64,000 nucleotides of DNA from JAIYDJ01 sp031400505 (lineage in GTDB: Bacteria; Pseudomonadota; Alphaproteobacteria; Rhodobacterales; Rhodobacteraceae), in contig JANNPZ010000078.1 of the NCBI GenBank assembly GCA_031400505.1, forward strand, positions 75,364 through 139,363, given 5' to 3'. The notes beneath the pieces are model-generated. The model ran no database searches and was not told the DNA's origin. It saw only the letters and a list, made by a program, of their open reading frames with translations. The position numbers were made by a program, and so were the translations under genes. Every line of letters starts with the position of its first letter. Positions within the stretch are counted from its first letter, which is position 1. Shown in pieces: positions 25,744-34,929 of the stretch.

Positions 25744-26910
25744 CTAGACAGCAGCCTTCAAGGCCGCCATCAGGTCTGTGCGCTCCCAGCTGAACCCACC
25801 GTCTTCTTCCGGCGCCCGGCCAAAGTGGCCATAGGCACTGGTGCGGGCATAGATTGGACGGTTCAACCCCAGATGCGTGCGAATGCCGCGCGGGGTCAGG
25901 TCCATGCACTTTGCGACGGCCCGCTCGATGTCATGCGCCGCGACTTTGCCGGTGCCATGGGTGTCGACATAAATCGACAAGGGCCTCGCTACACCGATGG
26001 CGTAACTGACCTGCAAGGTACACCGGTCGGCAAGGCCGGCTGCAACCACGTTCTTTGCCAGATAGCGCGCGGCATAGGCGGCTGAACGGTCCACCTTGGT
26101 TGGGTCCTTGCCGCTGAACGCGCCGCCGCCATGCGGGGCTGCCCCACCATAGGTATCAACGATGATCTTGCGACCTGTCAGGCCGGCATCGCCATCCGGA
26201 CCGCCGATCACAAAGGTCCCGGTCGGATTTACCCACCATTCGGTCGCCTCGGTGATCCAGCCCGACGGCAGGACGTCACGGATGTGAGGCTCGACAATCG
26301 CGCGGATGTCATCGCTGGTCTGGTCGGCGCTGGCGTGCTGTGTCGACAGCACGATCGATGTCACCCCCACCGGTTTGCCGTCCTCATACCGCACCGAAAG
26401 CTGACTTTTAGCATCCGGGCGCAGCAGCGGTTCTGCGCCCGATTTGCGCGCCTCTGCCAGGCGGCGCAGGATGGCATGCGCATACTGGATCGGTGCCGGC
26501 ATCAGTTCCGGCGTCTCGCGGCAGGCATAGCCGAACATGATGCCCTGATCACCGGCCCCGTCCTTGTCGACACCTTGCGCGATATGGGCGGATTGCTTGT
26601 GCAGATAGTTCTGCACTTTCAGCGTGTTCCAGTGAAATTCGTCCTGTTCGTAGCCAATGTCGCGCACACAATCGCGCACGATGTCTTCGACCCGGGCAAT
26701 CGTCGCCTTTAGCCTTTTCTTGTCGGACAACCCGACCTCGCCACCGACCACGACACGGCCGGTGGTGGCAAAGGTTTCGCAGGCCACCCGCGCATTGGGC
26801 TCTTCTGTCAGAAACGCATCCAGAACCGCGTCCGAAACCCGGTCACAGAGTTTATCCGGATGACCTTCGGAAACGGATTCCGAGGTGAACGTGTAGTTTG
26901 ATCTGCTCAT
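25744..26910 (-). CDS. metK: S-adenosylmethionine synthetase
   Basis: Makes SAM from methionine and ATP. 388 residues. Typical motifs are SESVSEGHPDKLCDR at the N-terminus, GAGDQGIMFGYA, and the P-loop-like GGGAFSGKDPTKVDRSAAY. The start codon is set by GGAGCA at 26918-26923, which is also the 3' arm of an upstream SAM/SAH riboswitch, so translation should fall when SAM is high. Follows lnt by 66 bp on the same strand. Confidence 0.97.
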   Translation of the reverse strand: MSRSNYTFTSESVSEGHPDKLCDRVSDAVLDAFLTEEPNARVACETFATTGRVVVGGEVGLSDKKRLKATIARVEDIVRDCVRDIGYEQDEFHWNTLKVQNYLHKQSAHIAQGVDKDGAGDQGIMFGYACRETPELMPAPIQYAHAILRRLAEARKSGAEPLLRPDAKSQLSVRYEDGKPVGVTSIVLSTQHASADQTSDDIRAIVEPHIRDVLPSGWITEATEWWVNPTGTFVIGGPDGDAGLTGRKIIVDTYGGAAPHGGGAFSGKDPTKVDRSAAYAARYLAKNVVAAGLADRCTLQVSYAIGVARPLSIYVDTHGTGKVAAHDIERAVAKCMDLTPRGIRTHLGLNRPIYARTSAYGHFGRAPEEDGGFSWERTDLMAALKAAV

Positions 26911-26917
26911 TGGGAAG

Positions 26918-26963
26918 TGCTCCGGTGTTTCTTTCCCGCCACGCCAGGAAGCCGTTGTGGCGG
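26918..26963 (-). promoter_or_regulatory. SAM/SAH riboswitch upstream of metK
   Basis: On the minus strand the stem CCGCCAC/GTGGCGG encloses AACGGCTTCCTGGC. About 15 nt later comes GGAGCA, the metK ribosome site. This matches the SAM/SAH riboswitch known upstream of metK in Rhodobacteraceae: a short hairpin whose loop (GCTTCC) pairs with GGAGC as a pseudoknot. Ligand binding would hide the ribosome site. Confidence 0.9.
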
Positions 26964-26976
26964 TTTGGATTCGCGT

Positions 26977-28461
26977 CTATCGCCGAACTTCTTCGGGCGT
27001 CAAGCTACTTCGGCGCCTTCCGGGACGAATAAGGCCGGCGGCGAGTCCCGCCAGCACCACCAGCACGGGCAGTTCCCCCCATGTCGCGTACAGCGTTGGC
27101 TTTAACGCCCCGGGCAGGCGGGCATCAAGGTAGGCCGCGGTTTGAAACGGCAGTGCCGCCACTTCGCGCCCGCGCGCGTCGAATACGGCCGTGATGCCGG
27201 TATTGGCAACCCGGACCAAAGGCAGGCCCTGTTCGATCGCCCGCAGCCGCGCCTGGGCCGCATGCTGAAACGGCCCGGTCAATGCGCCAAACCACGCGTC
27301 ATTGGTGATCTGCAACAGCCAGCCCGCCCGCCCCACCCCCCGCAGTCCTTGCGGAAACACTGCCTCATAGCAGATCAACGGCAGGACCCGCCCCAACTTC
27401 GGCCCAAGATCCAAAAGTTTCGGCCCCGGCCCCGCCGAATAGCCCGCCCCTGCCTGCGAGGCAAAAGCGGAAATGCCCAACCATTCGAACAGCACATCGC
27501 CGAACGGCAGGTATTCACCAAAAGGCACCAGATGATGCTTGTCATAGGTTGCCATCACGACCCCGCCTGCCCCCAGCACCTTCAACCCGTTCCAGACGCG
27601 AGGGCCGTCGACCCTTTGCAAACCCACTACAACTGGCACCCCGGCCGCAGCGGCGATGTTCGCGGCCAATCCGGGACTGTTTTCCAGCAGGTACGGCAAA
27701 GCCGTTTCAGGCCAGATCACCAGATCGACCGCAGGCTTGGCCGCCGAAAACGCCAGCAAACGGTCAAAGAACATCCGCGCGTTGTCAGGGTCCCACTTTG
27801 ACCCTTGCGCCGCGTTGGGTTGCGCCAGCCGGACCGTAACGCCCGGTTCGGCGGGGTCTGGCAGCCGCAATTGCCACAGCCCGAACGCCCAGACCGCCGC
27901 CAAGACCGCCAGCGACATCGGAACCAGACGCCGATGCTGCAACCCCGCCGCAATCCCCAATGTCAACAGCGTCAGGCCCGACGGCCCGACGGCAGCCGCA
28001 AGCTGCGCGACCGGCGTATCGATCCAGACATGCCCGATCAACGCCCAGGGAAATCCGGTCAGCACATACCCCCGCGCGAGTTCGGCAATGCCAAGACCAA
28101 CCCACATGCCCAATACCGGCCTGCGCGTCCAGCCCGCAAGAGCGCCCGCTGCGGCCCAGAACAGCCCAAGCCCGAACGCCATCAAAACAGGCGCGAAAGG
28201 GGCCATCCAACCATCTTGGGCAAAGTCTATGAAGAACGGCTCAACAATCCAGCTTAACGACAGCGCAAAGTACCCCGCGCCCCCGAACCAGCCGATCCAT
28301 GCAGATTGCCGGATGCCCGGCTGCCGCGCGACAACTGAGACAAGTCCCGCGAGCGCGGGCACCGTCAGATACCACGCGTCAAACGGTGCCTGTCCCAATG
28401 CCATCGCCGCGCCAAGGACAAACCCAAGCCCGACCTGCCGTCCGCCGGGCCAGCCTGCCAT
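26977..28461 (-). CDS. lnt: Apolipoprotein N-acyltransferase
   Basis: Inner-membrane enzyme adding the third acyl chain to lipoproteins. 494 residues from ATG 28461. The N-terminal half has 6-7 membrane segments. The periplasmic nitrilase-like domain carries Glu in VIWPETALPYLL and the nucleophilic Cys in PLICYEAVFPQ. The start follows the corC stop by 4 bp; in-frame ATGs at 28485 and further up would overlap corC and lack good ribosome sites. Part of the phoH-ybeY-corC-lnt-metK run. Confidence 0.94.
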   Translation of the reverse strand: MAGWPGGRQVGLGFVLGAAMALGQAPFDAWYLTVPALAGLVSVVARQPGIRQSAWIGWFGGAGYFALSLSWIVEPFFIDFAQDGWMAPFAPVLMAFGLGLFWAAAGALAGWTRRPVLGMWVGLGIAELARGYVLTGFPWALIGHVWIDTPVAQLAAAVGPSGLTLLTLGIAAGLQHRRLVPMSLAVLAAVWAFGLWQLRLPDPAEPGVTVRLAQPNAAQGSKWDPDNARMFFDRLLAFSAAKPAVDLVIWPETALPYLLENSPGLAANIAAAAGVPVVVGLQRVDGPRVWNGLKVLGAGGVVMATYDKHHLVPFGEYLPFGDVLFEWLGISAFASQAGAGYSAGPGPKLLDLGPKLGRVLPLICYEAVFPQGLRGVGRAGWLLQITNDAWFGALTGPFQHAAQARLRAIEQGLPLVRVANTGITAVFDARGREVAALPFQTAAYLDARLPGALKPTLYATWGELPVLVVLAGLAAGLIRPGRRRSSLTPEEVRR

Positions 28462-28465
28462 GGCG

Positions 28466-29488
28466 CTATTTTGCCGTAACTGCATCAGTGGTTTCTTGCG
28501 AAGAAACGTCAGCAGCGGCATCAGGCGCCGCGACGGCCTTCGCATTCGGGGCAGTTCTGGCCTGCGCGGCCCCGCTTGCCGCTGCTTCTGCGGCAGCCCC
28601 GGTCACGCCGGGCAAACGGACACGCAGGCGTTTTATCCGGCGCGGATCGGCATCCACAATCTCGAATTCAACCCCGCTTTCATGCGCCACGATCTCGCCC
28701 CGCGCAGGCACCCTGCCGGTTCGAAGGAACACAAGACCGCCGATCGTGTCGATATCTTCATCCTCGTCATCCGACCGCAACCGCATACCCACGGCATTCT
28801 CGAACTCGCCCAATGGCGCGGTCGATTGCACCAGAAAGACGCCCGCCTTTTCTTCCTTCCACAAGGCACCCAGTTCTTCGTCGTGCTCGTCCTCGATCTC
28901 TCCGATGATGGTTTCGATCAGATCCTCGATTGTGACCAACCCGTCAACGCCGCCATATTCGTCGATAACAAGCGCCATATGGACGCGATCGCGTTGCATC
29001 TTCTGCAGCAAAATACCCACCGGCATGCTGGGCGGCGCATATAGCATCGGGCGCAAGAGCCGCCGCAGACTGAAGCGCGTGGTTGCACCAAAACCGTGCT
29101 GAAGCGCCAGGTCCTTCAGAAGCACCAGACCCTGCGGATGATCCAGCGTTCCCTTGTAGACCGGCAGGCGGCTGAATCCGTGTTCGCGAAAAACCGCCAC
29201 GAGTTCGTCTTTTCCGATGTCCAGCGGCACCGCCACGATGTCAACTTTCGGGATCGCGACATCGTCAACGCGCAGGCGGCGCAAGTTGCCCATCCCGACC
29301 AGGACGCCGCCCGGATTTGCGGGGGTCGCATCCCCGGTCGCGGCCGGGGCAGCTTCGGCCGGTTCCGTCGGAGAAAAAGCGTTCAGCAGTCTGCTCAGCA
29401 ACCCGCGCGGCGCGGGTTCGGCGGGCTCGTCATCGTTGATCCCTTGCGCACTCTGCGCGGTCAGAGATCCGTCGTTGCTACTTCCCAT
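28466..29488 (-). CDS. corC: CorC/HlyC-family CBS-domain protein
   Basis: Cytoplasmic protein of 340 residues from ATG 29488 (AAAGGA upstream). It has two CBS domains (VAIPKVDIVAVPLDI... and MALVIDEYGGVDGLVTIEDLIETIIGEI) and a C-terminal CorC_HlyC transporter-associated domain (FRTGRVPARGE region). The last 40 residues are Ala-rich and low complexity. The family is linked to magnesium/cobalt efflux and lacks the DUF21 membrane domain here. Position between ybeY and lnt is conserved widely in proteobacteria. Confidence 0.92.
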   Translation of the reverse strand: MGSSNDGSLTAQSAQGINDDEPAEPAPRGLLSRLLNAFSPTEPAEAAPAATGDATPANPGGVLVGMGNLRRLRVDDVAIPKVDIVAVPLDIGKDELVAVFREHGFSRLPVYKGTLDHPQGLVLLKDLALQHGFGATTRFSLRRLLRPMLYAPPSMPVGILLQKMQRDRVHMALVIDEYGGVDGLVTIEDLIETIIGEIEDEHDEELGALWKEEKAGVFLVQSTAPLGEFENAVGMRLRSDDEDEDIDTIGGLVFLRTGRVPARGEIVAHESGVEFEIVDADPRRIKRLRVRLPGVTGAAAEAAASGAAQARTAPNAKAVAAPDAAADVSSQETTDAVTAK

Positions 29489-29532
29489 TGGTCCTTTGTC
29501 CAGACTACAGCCGCACGTTGCGGCGTCGATCA

Positions 29533-30036
29533 TCAGTATGGGTCAGAAATGCCGAGGCTTGCAAGTATCGCCACCTCGGCCGCTTCCATCCGTGCGGCAT
29601 CCCTGTCGCGTTCGTGATCATATCCGATCAAATGTAACAGCCCGTGCACGACCAGATGCGTCACGTGATCTGCCGGCGGCTTTCCCGCTACATTAGCCTC
29701 GCGCATACAGGTGTCGAAGGCAATCGCAATGTCGCCCAGACTCTGCGGTTCAGCGGCAGTTCCGGCCGTTGGCTGCGCAGGCATCCCGCCTTCGATATCC
29801 GACGACAGATGTTCGTCAGGCCAACTCAGAACATTGGTCGGCCCGACCTTGCCGCGAAAATCGCCGTTCAGCTCTGCCATCCGGGCATCGTCGCAGCCCA
29901 TCACGCACACTGTCAGCCCGACCAGAGGCAGGCCGAGATGATCCAGACTGGCCAAAACAGCACGAGTGACCAAAAGCTCTAGCCCAAAGTCCTGCCAGCG
30001 CACATCTTCGATCACGGTTTCGACAAGCGGTTCCAT
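29533..30036 (-). CDS. ybeY: rRNA maturation endoribonuclease YbeY
   Basis: Zinc-dependent RNase of 167 residues acting in 16S rRNA 3' maturation and ribosome quality control. The metal site is HGLLHLIGYDH (H131, H135, H141), and the conserved NVLSWP segment lies before it. It contains an insertion-like PAQPTAGTAAEPQ stretch before GDIAIA, common in alphaproteobacteria. Follows phoH by 97 bp and precedes corC. Confidence 0.95.
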   Translation of the reverse strand: MEPLVETVIEDVRWQDFGLELLVTRAVLASLDHLGLPLVGLTVCVMGCDDARMAELNGDFRGKVGPTNVLSWPDEHLSSDIEGGMPAQPTAGTAAEPQSLGDIAIAFDTCMREANVAGKPPADHVTHLVVHGLLHLIGYDHERDRDAARMEAAEVAILASLGISDPY

Positions 30037-30133
30037 CGTTGCTTTCCGCCGCAGGGCACTGCGCCAGCGAGACGGCTACGCCGCAAGACCGCCACCCGCA
30101 AGAGAGAGTTTGACGGCGGCAATCGACGCCGCG

Positions 30134-31147
30134 TCAACCTTGTCCTTCATGCGCTTCATAGGCTTCGATGATCCTGCCGACCAGCGCGTGACGCACCACA
30201 TCCTTCGAGGTGAAGTAGTTGAAGGTCACGCCCTTGACGCCTTTCAGGATGCGCTCTGCCTCTTGCAGACCGGACGGCACCCCACGCGGCAAGTCGATCT
30301 GGGTCCGATCCCCGGTGACCACCATGCGGCTGCCTTCGCCAAGACGGGTCAGGAACATCTTCATCTGCATCGCCGTTGCGTTTTGCGCCTCGTCCAGCAC
30401 GATGAATGCGTTCGACAGCGTGCGTCCCCGCATGAAAGCCAGCGGAGCAATCTCGATCCGCTTTTCCTCGATCAACTTTTGCACCTGCTTTTGCGGCAGA
30501 AAGTCGTTCAGCGCGTCGTAAAGCGGCTGCATGTAGGGATCGATCTTTTCCTTCATGTCGCCGGGCAAAAATCCAAGCCTTTCGCCCGCTTCAACCGCCG
30601 GACGGCTGAGGATGATCTTTTCGACCGCCCCCGAGATGAACATCGTCACGCCAACAGCCACCGCCAGATAGGTTTTCCCCGTCCCGGCAGGTCCGATGCC
30701 AAAGCCCAATTCGTGGCTGAACAGGTTTTGCACATATGTTTTCTGTGCCTCGGTCCGCGCCTCGATCGCCTTTTTGCGGGTGCGCAACTCTACCGGGCCG
30801 TTGAACATTTCGATCTGTTCGCCGGGGGCCCGCAACGAATCGGGCATCGGCTTGCCCATCCGCATCGCGCCGTCGATATCTCCTGCGGTCACAGGCCGCC
30901 CTCCTTCGAGCCGCGCATAGAGGCTGCGTAGAACTGCCGCTGCCTGATCACGCGCCGATTTGTCACCGATGACGGCAAGACGGTTGCCCCGTCGCAGCAC
31001 GTGCACCCCCATCTGGTGCTCGATCTGACTGAGGTTGCGATCGAACTCGCCACACAGATCGATCAAAATCCGATTGTCGGGAAATTCAATGAGCGTTTCC
31101 ACGATGTCTTCGGAACGGGTCGGGGGGGTCAGCGCGCTGATGCCCAA
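30134..31147 (-). CDS. phoH: PhoH family ATPase
   Basis: P-loop NTPase of 337 residues, often paired with YbeY in RNA metabolism. Walker A is GPAGTGKT at residues 152-159; Walker B is FIVLDEAQNAT. An N-terminal KH-like part precedes it. The start is TTG 31147: AAGGAG lies 6 bp upstream and the first in-frame ATG is only at codon 46, so a non-ATG start is well supported. First gene of the phoH-ybeY-corC-lnt set. Confidence 0.94.
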   Translation of the reverse strand: MGISALTPPTRSEDIVETLIEFPDNRILIDLCGEFDRNLSQIEHQMGVHVLRRGNRLAVIGDKSARDQAAAVLRSLYARLEGGRPVTAGDIDGAMRMGKPMPDSLRAPGEQIEMFNGPVELRTRKKAIEARTEAQKTYVQNLFSHELGFGIGPAGTGKTYLAVAVGVTMFISGAVEKIILSRPAVEAGERLGFLPGDMKEKIDPYMQPLYDALNDFLPQKQVQKLIEEKRIEIAPLAFMRGRTLSNAFIVLDEAQNATAMQMKMFLTRLGEGSRMVVTGDRTQIDLPRGVPSGLQEAERILKGVKGVTFNYFTSKDVVRHALVGRIIEAYEAHEGQG

Positions 31148-31287
31148 GGAGATCTCCTTCTGGTCAGATGACCGCTTCAGTGTGCGGCCCTTCTAGCGGT
31201 CTGGCAAGACTCATCTACCGCATGTAGCAAATGTGGCGGCGCTTTATGCCAGTAAGATGACAAATGGGGCAGAAATGCAAAAATGCA

Positions 31288-31317
31288 AAACGGCCGCAGC
31301 TGGTTCTGCGGCCGTTT
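31288..31317 (-). terminator. Intrinsic terminator after the OmpA/lipoprotein pair
   Basis: On the minus strand: AAACGGCCGCAG, loop AACCAG, CTGCGGCCGTTTTGCATTTT, 19 bp past the lipoprotein stop. Confidence 0.9.
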
Positions 31318-31336
31318 CTTGCTCACGAAAGGTCGA

Positions 31337-31717
31337 TCACTTCGCAGGTTTGCCCGATCGCGGCACATAATCGTTCAGTCCGGGGCTTTGCGATTGATAG
31401 TTCTTTACCACGGTGCCCGGCGGGAACTGATTGTTGCACACCGGCAGGCCGGAAACCGGATCATAGCGGCGGCCGGAATAGCCTTCCACCCCGTCATCGA
31501 TGATCCAACCCTGGCACCCGTCCGGGTCATAGGCGATCGCGGCGCCCCCCTCTTCCAGAACCCCGGAGTCGCGCCCGCCATCATAAGCCGTGGCGATGAC
31601 CGTATCAGGGCTTTGCCGATACGGAACCAGCCCGCTTTCATAGCCGATTTCGCAGCCCGAAACCAAAAGCGCCCCAAGCAGCGTCGCCAAAGACAGCGTC
31701 GTTCTGTTCGTCATCAT
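31337..31717 (-). CDS. Lipoprotein sharing a Cys-spaced domain with its OmpA-like neighbour
   Basis: Protein of 126 residues from ATG 31717 (ATG 31714 also possible; AGGTGGTGAG upstream). A signal peptide ends in the lipobox LVSGC with lipidated C22. Residues 66-94 fit the pattern DGC-x2-W-x2-D-x-G-x-E-G-Y-x3-R-x3-P-x2-G-x-P-V-C, the same pattern without gaps as residues 44-72 of the OmpA-domain protein encoded 2 bp upstream. The two cysteines (C68, C94) probably form a disulfide in the periplasm. No named family known to me. Likely co-transcribed. Confidence 0.82.
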   Translation of the reverse strand: MMTNRTTLSLATLLGALLVSGCEIGYESGLVPYRQSPDTVIATAYDGGRDSGVLEEGGAAIAYDPDGCQGWIIDDGVEGYSGRRYDPVSGLPVCNNQFPPGTVVKNYQSQSPGLNDYVPRSGKPAK

Positions 31718-31719
31718 GC

Positions 31720-32277
31720 TCACCACCTATAGCAAACGACTTCGACACGACGGTTTTGCTGCATGCCGGCAGCCGTTCCGTTGGTCGCGCGCGGTTGCCG
31801 CTCGCCATATCCAATCTCGCGTTCGACCATCCCGCCAACCGACCGGGCCACATCGGCCACGGACTTGGCCCGCCGTTCAGACAGACGGATGTTGTATTCA
31901 TCCGAAGCTCGGCTGTCGGTATGACCGTAAATCGCATAGCCAAACGCGCCCGCCTTCTGGAAAAACCCGGTCAAATACTTGCGGCCATGCGCTGTCAGCT
32001 TGTGGCTGTCGGTCGCAAACAGCGTATCGGTGTTTTCGACCAGGCAAGTGTTGCGCTTCAAGCAAACCGGTTTGCCGGTTTTCGGGTTCACACGGTCAAG
32101 CGTGTAACCTTCAAGACCACCATCTGCCCACCAATGCATGCACCCGTCATCGTCGACCCAGATGCCCCATTCGATCTTGCCTGCGATCTCTGGCTTGGTC
32201 TGGGCAAATGTCTGTGTGACTGTGCCCGACACCACAACCGCCAGAACGGCCGCAGCCACCACAATCCGCAGTGCCAT
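31720..32277 (-). CDS. OmpA-domain periplasmic protein with shared Cys-spaced domain
   Basis: Protein of 185 residues from ATG 32277 with a signal peptide (to about TQTFAQ). An N-terminal motif with C46 and C72 matches the adjacent lipoprotein residue for residue in spacing. The C-terminal OmpA peptidoglycan-binding domain has YGHTDSRASDEYNIRLSERRA. There is no beta-barrel. It probably anchors to peptidoglycan. Inserted, with the lipoprotein, between miaB and phoH, which are usually neighbours. Confidence 0.86.
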   Translation of the reverse strand: MALRIVVAAAVLAVVVSGTVTQTFAQTKPEIAGKIEWGIWVDDDGCMHWWADGGLEGYTLDRVNPKTGKPVCLKRNTCLVENTDTLFATDSHKLTAHGRKYLTGFFQKAGAFGYAIYGHTDSRASDEYNIRLSERRAKSVADVARSVGGMVEREIGYGERQPRATNGTAAGMQQNRRVEVVCYRW

Positions 32278-32528
32278 GGTAAACAACCCCACCGCTACAG
32301 TCCTCCCGTCCCTACACATTAACTTTTGTCGTGATTTGAATTTATCGTTCAAGAAATGCAGAGCGCGGGTCGCAAAGTAAAGCAAAATCTCATGCTTATT
32401 GGGGACTTAGACACCGCTGGGTTTCCGATCTGCCAACAGACATGCGGCTTTTGCGCGATTGGGTTCAGGCCGGAAACTGACGGATTTCCAGTAGGGTAAA
32501 CTGACGCGGCGGCGACCTCACCGAAAGC

Positions 32529-33842
32529 CTAAGTCAGAATACGTTCCCCCGCCAAAGAGTTGGAAGACGAAGCTGAGACGCGAACCTGTACCAGTTCACC
32601 GACTTGCCCCATTGCGTCGGTCACATGCACGGCCTGTAAATGATCCGACTTGCCCACCATCTGTCCCGGCATCCGCCCCGGTTTTTCGTAGAGCACGCCG
32701 ACCGTGCGCCCGACCATCGCGTCCTGCGCCGCGCGCTGTTGCGTCGTGATCAATGCCTGAAGCCGCTGTAGCCGGGCATCCGCCTCGTCCGGGTCAACCT
32801 CGGCTTTTTCGGCAGCCGGGGTCCCGGGGCGCGGCGAATATTTGAAACTGTAGGCGGCGCCGAACCCGACATCCCGAATCAGGGCCAGCGTGTCTTCAAA
32901 ATCCTGATCCGTCTCGCCGGGAAACCCTACGATAAAGTCCGAGCTTAACAGGATATCAGGTCGGGCGGCCCTTATCCGCGCCACCAGCGCCAAATAATCC
33001 CCTGCGCTATGCTTGCGGTTCATCGCGCGCAAAATACGATCAGAACCCGACTGCACGGGCAGATGCAGATACGGCATCAGCTTTGGCAGATTGCCATGCG
33101 CCGCGACAAGATCTTCGTCCATATCGTTCGGGTGGCTGGTGGTGTAGCGCAGTCGGGCAAGTCCGTCGATTTGCGCCAACCCGCGCAGTAGGCGTGCCAG
33201 CGTCCAATCCCCGCCAGGTCCCTGACCGTGATAGGCATTGACGTTCTGCCCAAGCAGCGTGATGTCGCGAACGCCGCGCGCAACCAGATCGCGGGCCTCG
33301 TCCAGAATGCGTTCCGCCGGGCGACTGATTTCTGCGCCGCGCGTGTAGGGAACCACGCAAAACGCGCAGAATTTGTCGCAGCCTTCCTGAACTGTCAGAA
33401 ACGCAACCGGACCTCGTTTGCCACTGCGCGCGGGCAGCAGGTCAAACTTGTCAACCGTCGGGAAGTCGGTATCGATCAGCGCGCCATCGCCGCGCACCAT
33501 CGCAGGAAGCCGGTGGTACGCCTGACTGCCGACCACAAGATCGACCAGCGGCATCCGCCGTTTGATCTCGGCCCCTTCGGCCTGCGCCACACAGCCCGCC
33601 ACACCGATTTTCATCCCCGGCTTGGCCGCCTTCAGGGGCCGCAGGCGCCCCAGATCGGAGTATAGCTTTTCCGAAGCCTTTTCACGGATGTGACAGGTGT
33701 TGAGCAACACCAGATCAGCCTCTTCCGCCACCGCGGTCAGAACATAACCGTCCGCCGCCATGGTTTCGGCCATCCGCTCGCTGTCATAGACATTCATCTG
33801 ACAGCCATAGGTTTTCAGGAACAGCTTCTTGGGGTCGGTCAT
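32529..33842 (-). CDS. miaB: tRNA-2-methylthio-N6-dimethylallyladenosine synthase
   Basis: Radical-SAM methylthiotransferase of 437 residues modifying A37 of tRNAs. The auxiliary cluster cysteines are C14 (KTYGCQMN), C50 and C84; the radical-SAM site is CDKFCAFC (C155, C159, C162). A TRAM domain closes the protein. ATG 33842 is the family-typical start. Read from the minus strand, it leads the miaB-phoH-ybeY region with an OmpA/lipoprotein pair in between. Confidence 0.97.
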   Translation of the reverse strand: MTDPKKLFLKTYGCQMNVYDSERMAETMAADGYVLTAVAEEADLVLLNTCHIREKASEKLYSDLGRLRPLKAAKPGMKIGVAGCVAQAEGAEIKRRMPLVDLVVGSQAYHRLPAMVRGDGALIDTDFPTVDKFDLLPARSGKRGPVAFLTVQEGCDKFCAFCVVPYTRGAEISRPAERILDEARDLVARGVRDITLLGQNVNAYHGQGPGGDWTLARLLRGLAQIDGLARLRYTTSHPNDMDEDLVAAHGNLPKLMPYLHLPVQSGSDRILRAMNRKHSAGDYLALVARIRAARPDILLSSDFIVGFPGETDQDFEDTLALIRDVGFGAAYSFKYSPRPGTPAAEKAEVDPDEADARLQRLQALITTQQRAAQDAMVGRTVGVLYEKPGRMPGQMVGKSDHLQAVHVTDAMGQVGELVQVRVSASSSNSLAGERILT

Positions 33843-33969
33843 GGCAGGCACTCCTTGGCTGATCTGCCTAGTCCAATCCCCGGTCTTTCGCAACATATCG
33901 CCCTGCGAGGCTTGCAATAAGTGCCCTGTTAACCGATTCTGCGGCAGACCTGAACGACCATCGGACGCC

Positions 33970-34839
33970 ATGCGATACACCAGCCTTGATCAGTTTCTGA
34001 CCACTGCCGCCGGGACCCTGGCAAAAGGTCCCGTAGCCATCATCATGGCAGAAGACGGGGTCGAGGTGGATACGACGCTGCGCCATCACATCGCAGCGGG
34101 ATTTGCCCCTGTCTTGTTGCTGGCCGATGACGTCGTTGAAGTGCCCGCCGATGTCGAGGCGAAGATCTGCCGGATCAGCCACGATGTGCACGCAGAAGCG
34201 GCGCTGATGACAGCGATCAACAAACTGATCGAGGCGGCTCCGGGTTTGTGGATGTACTACTGCTACAACACCGAATATCTGTTCCACCCGTTTTGTGAAA
34301 CCCGCAACATCCGCGAACTGCTGGCCTTTCACAGCGAAGAGCGCCGTGAGGCGGTGCTGAGCTATGTTGTGGATCTCTATGCACCAGATCTGCACCGTCA
34401 TCCGAACGCGGTGTCGCTGGAAGGCGCGCAGATGGACAAGTCGGGCTACTATGCCTTGGGCCGCCCTGATCCTGCGAACCACAACCATCCTCGCGAAAGA
34501 CAACTGGATTTCTTCGGTGGCCTGCGCTGGCGGTTTGAAGAACATATCCCTGCGCCCCGCCGGAAAATCGATCGAATCGCATTGTTTCGCGCCAAACCCG
34601 GCCTGCGCCTGCGCCCCGACTTCACCTTCTCGGATGAAGAATACAACACCTATGCCTGTCCGTGGCACCACAACATCACAACGGCAATCGTGTCGTTCCG
34701 CACCGCCAAGGCTTTGCGCACGAACGCGGGTTCGATGTTCGATATTCACACGTTTCAGTGGCACAACTCCACCGAATTTCAGTGGCATTCACAGCAATTG
34801 ATGGATCTGGGTCTGATGGAACCGGGCCAATGGTTCTGA
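33970..34839 (+). CDS. Conserved Rhodobacterales protein, possible glycosyltransferase family 2-like
   Basis: Soluble protein of 289 residues from ATG 33970. The N-terminal part (GPVAIIMAEDGVEVDTTLRHH then FAPVLLLADD) looks like the start of a nucleotide-sugar-binding fold of the family 2-like type. The middle (WMYYCYNTEYLFHPFCETR) and the end (HNSTEFQWHSQQLMDLG) are rich in aromatic and His residues. I do not recognise catalytic residues with certainty. Divergent from miaB and followed by a terminator. Function not established. Confidence 0.7.
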   Translation: MRYTSLDQFLTTAAGTLAKGPVAIIMAEDGVEVDTTLRHHIAAGFAPVLLLADDVVEVPADVEAKICRISHDVHAEAALMTAINKLIEAAPGLWMYYCYNTEYLFHPFCETRNIRELLAFHSEERREAVLSYVVDLYAPDLHRHPNAVSLEGAQMDKSGYYALGRPDPANHNHPRERQLDFFGGLRWRFEEHIPAPRRKIDRIALFRAKPGLRLRPDFTFSDEEYNTYACPWHHNITTAIVSFRTAKALRTNAGSMFDIHTFQWHNSTEFQWHSQQLMDLGLMEPGQWF

Positions 34840-34884
34840 CCCGCGCCCCGGAACTGGACGGCTGAAGCTTCGGTGATTGCAGGC

Positions 34885-34913
34885 AAAGGGCCGCCCCACA
34901 TAGGCGGCCTTTT
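34885..34913. terminator. Terminator between convergent genes
   Basis: AAAGGGCCGCC and GGCGGCCTTTT arms (one bulge) with a 7-nt loop between the + strand gene ending at 34839 and the opposing 5'-nucleotidase gene. Confidence 0.8.
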
Positions 34914-34929
34914 GCAGTGCTTCGATCGT

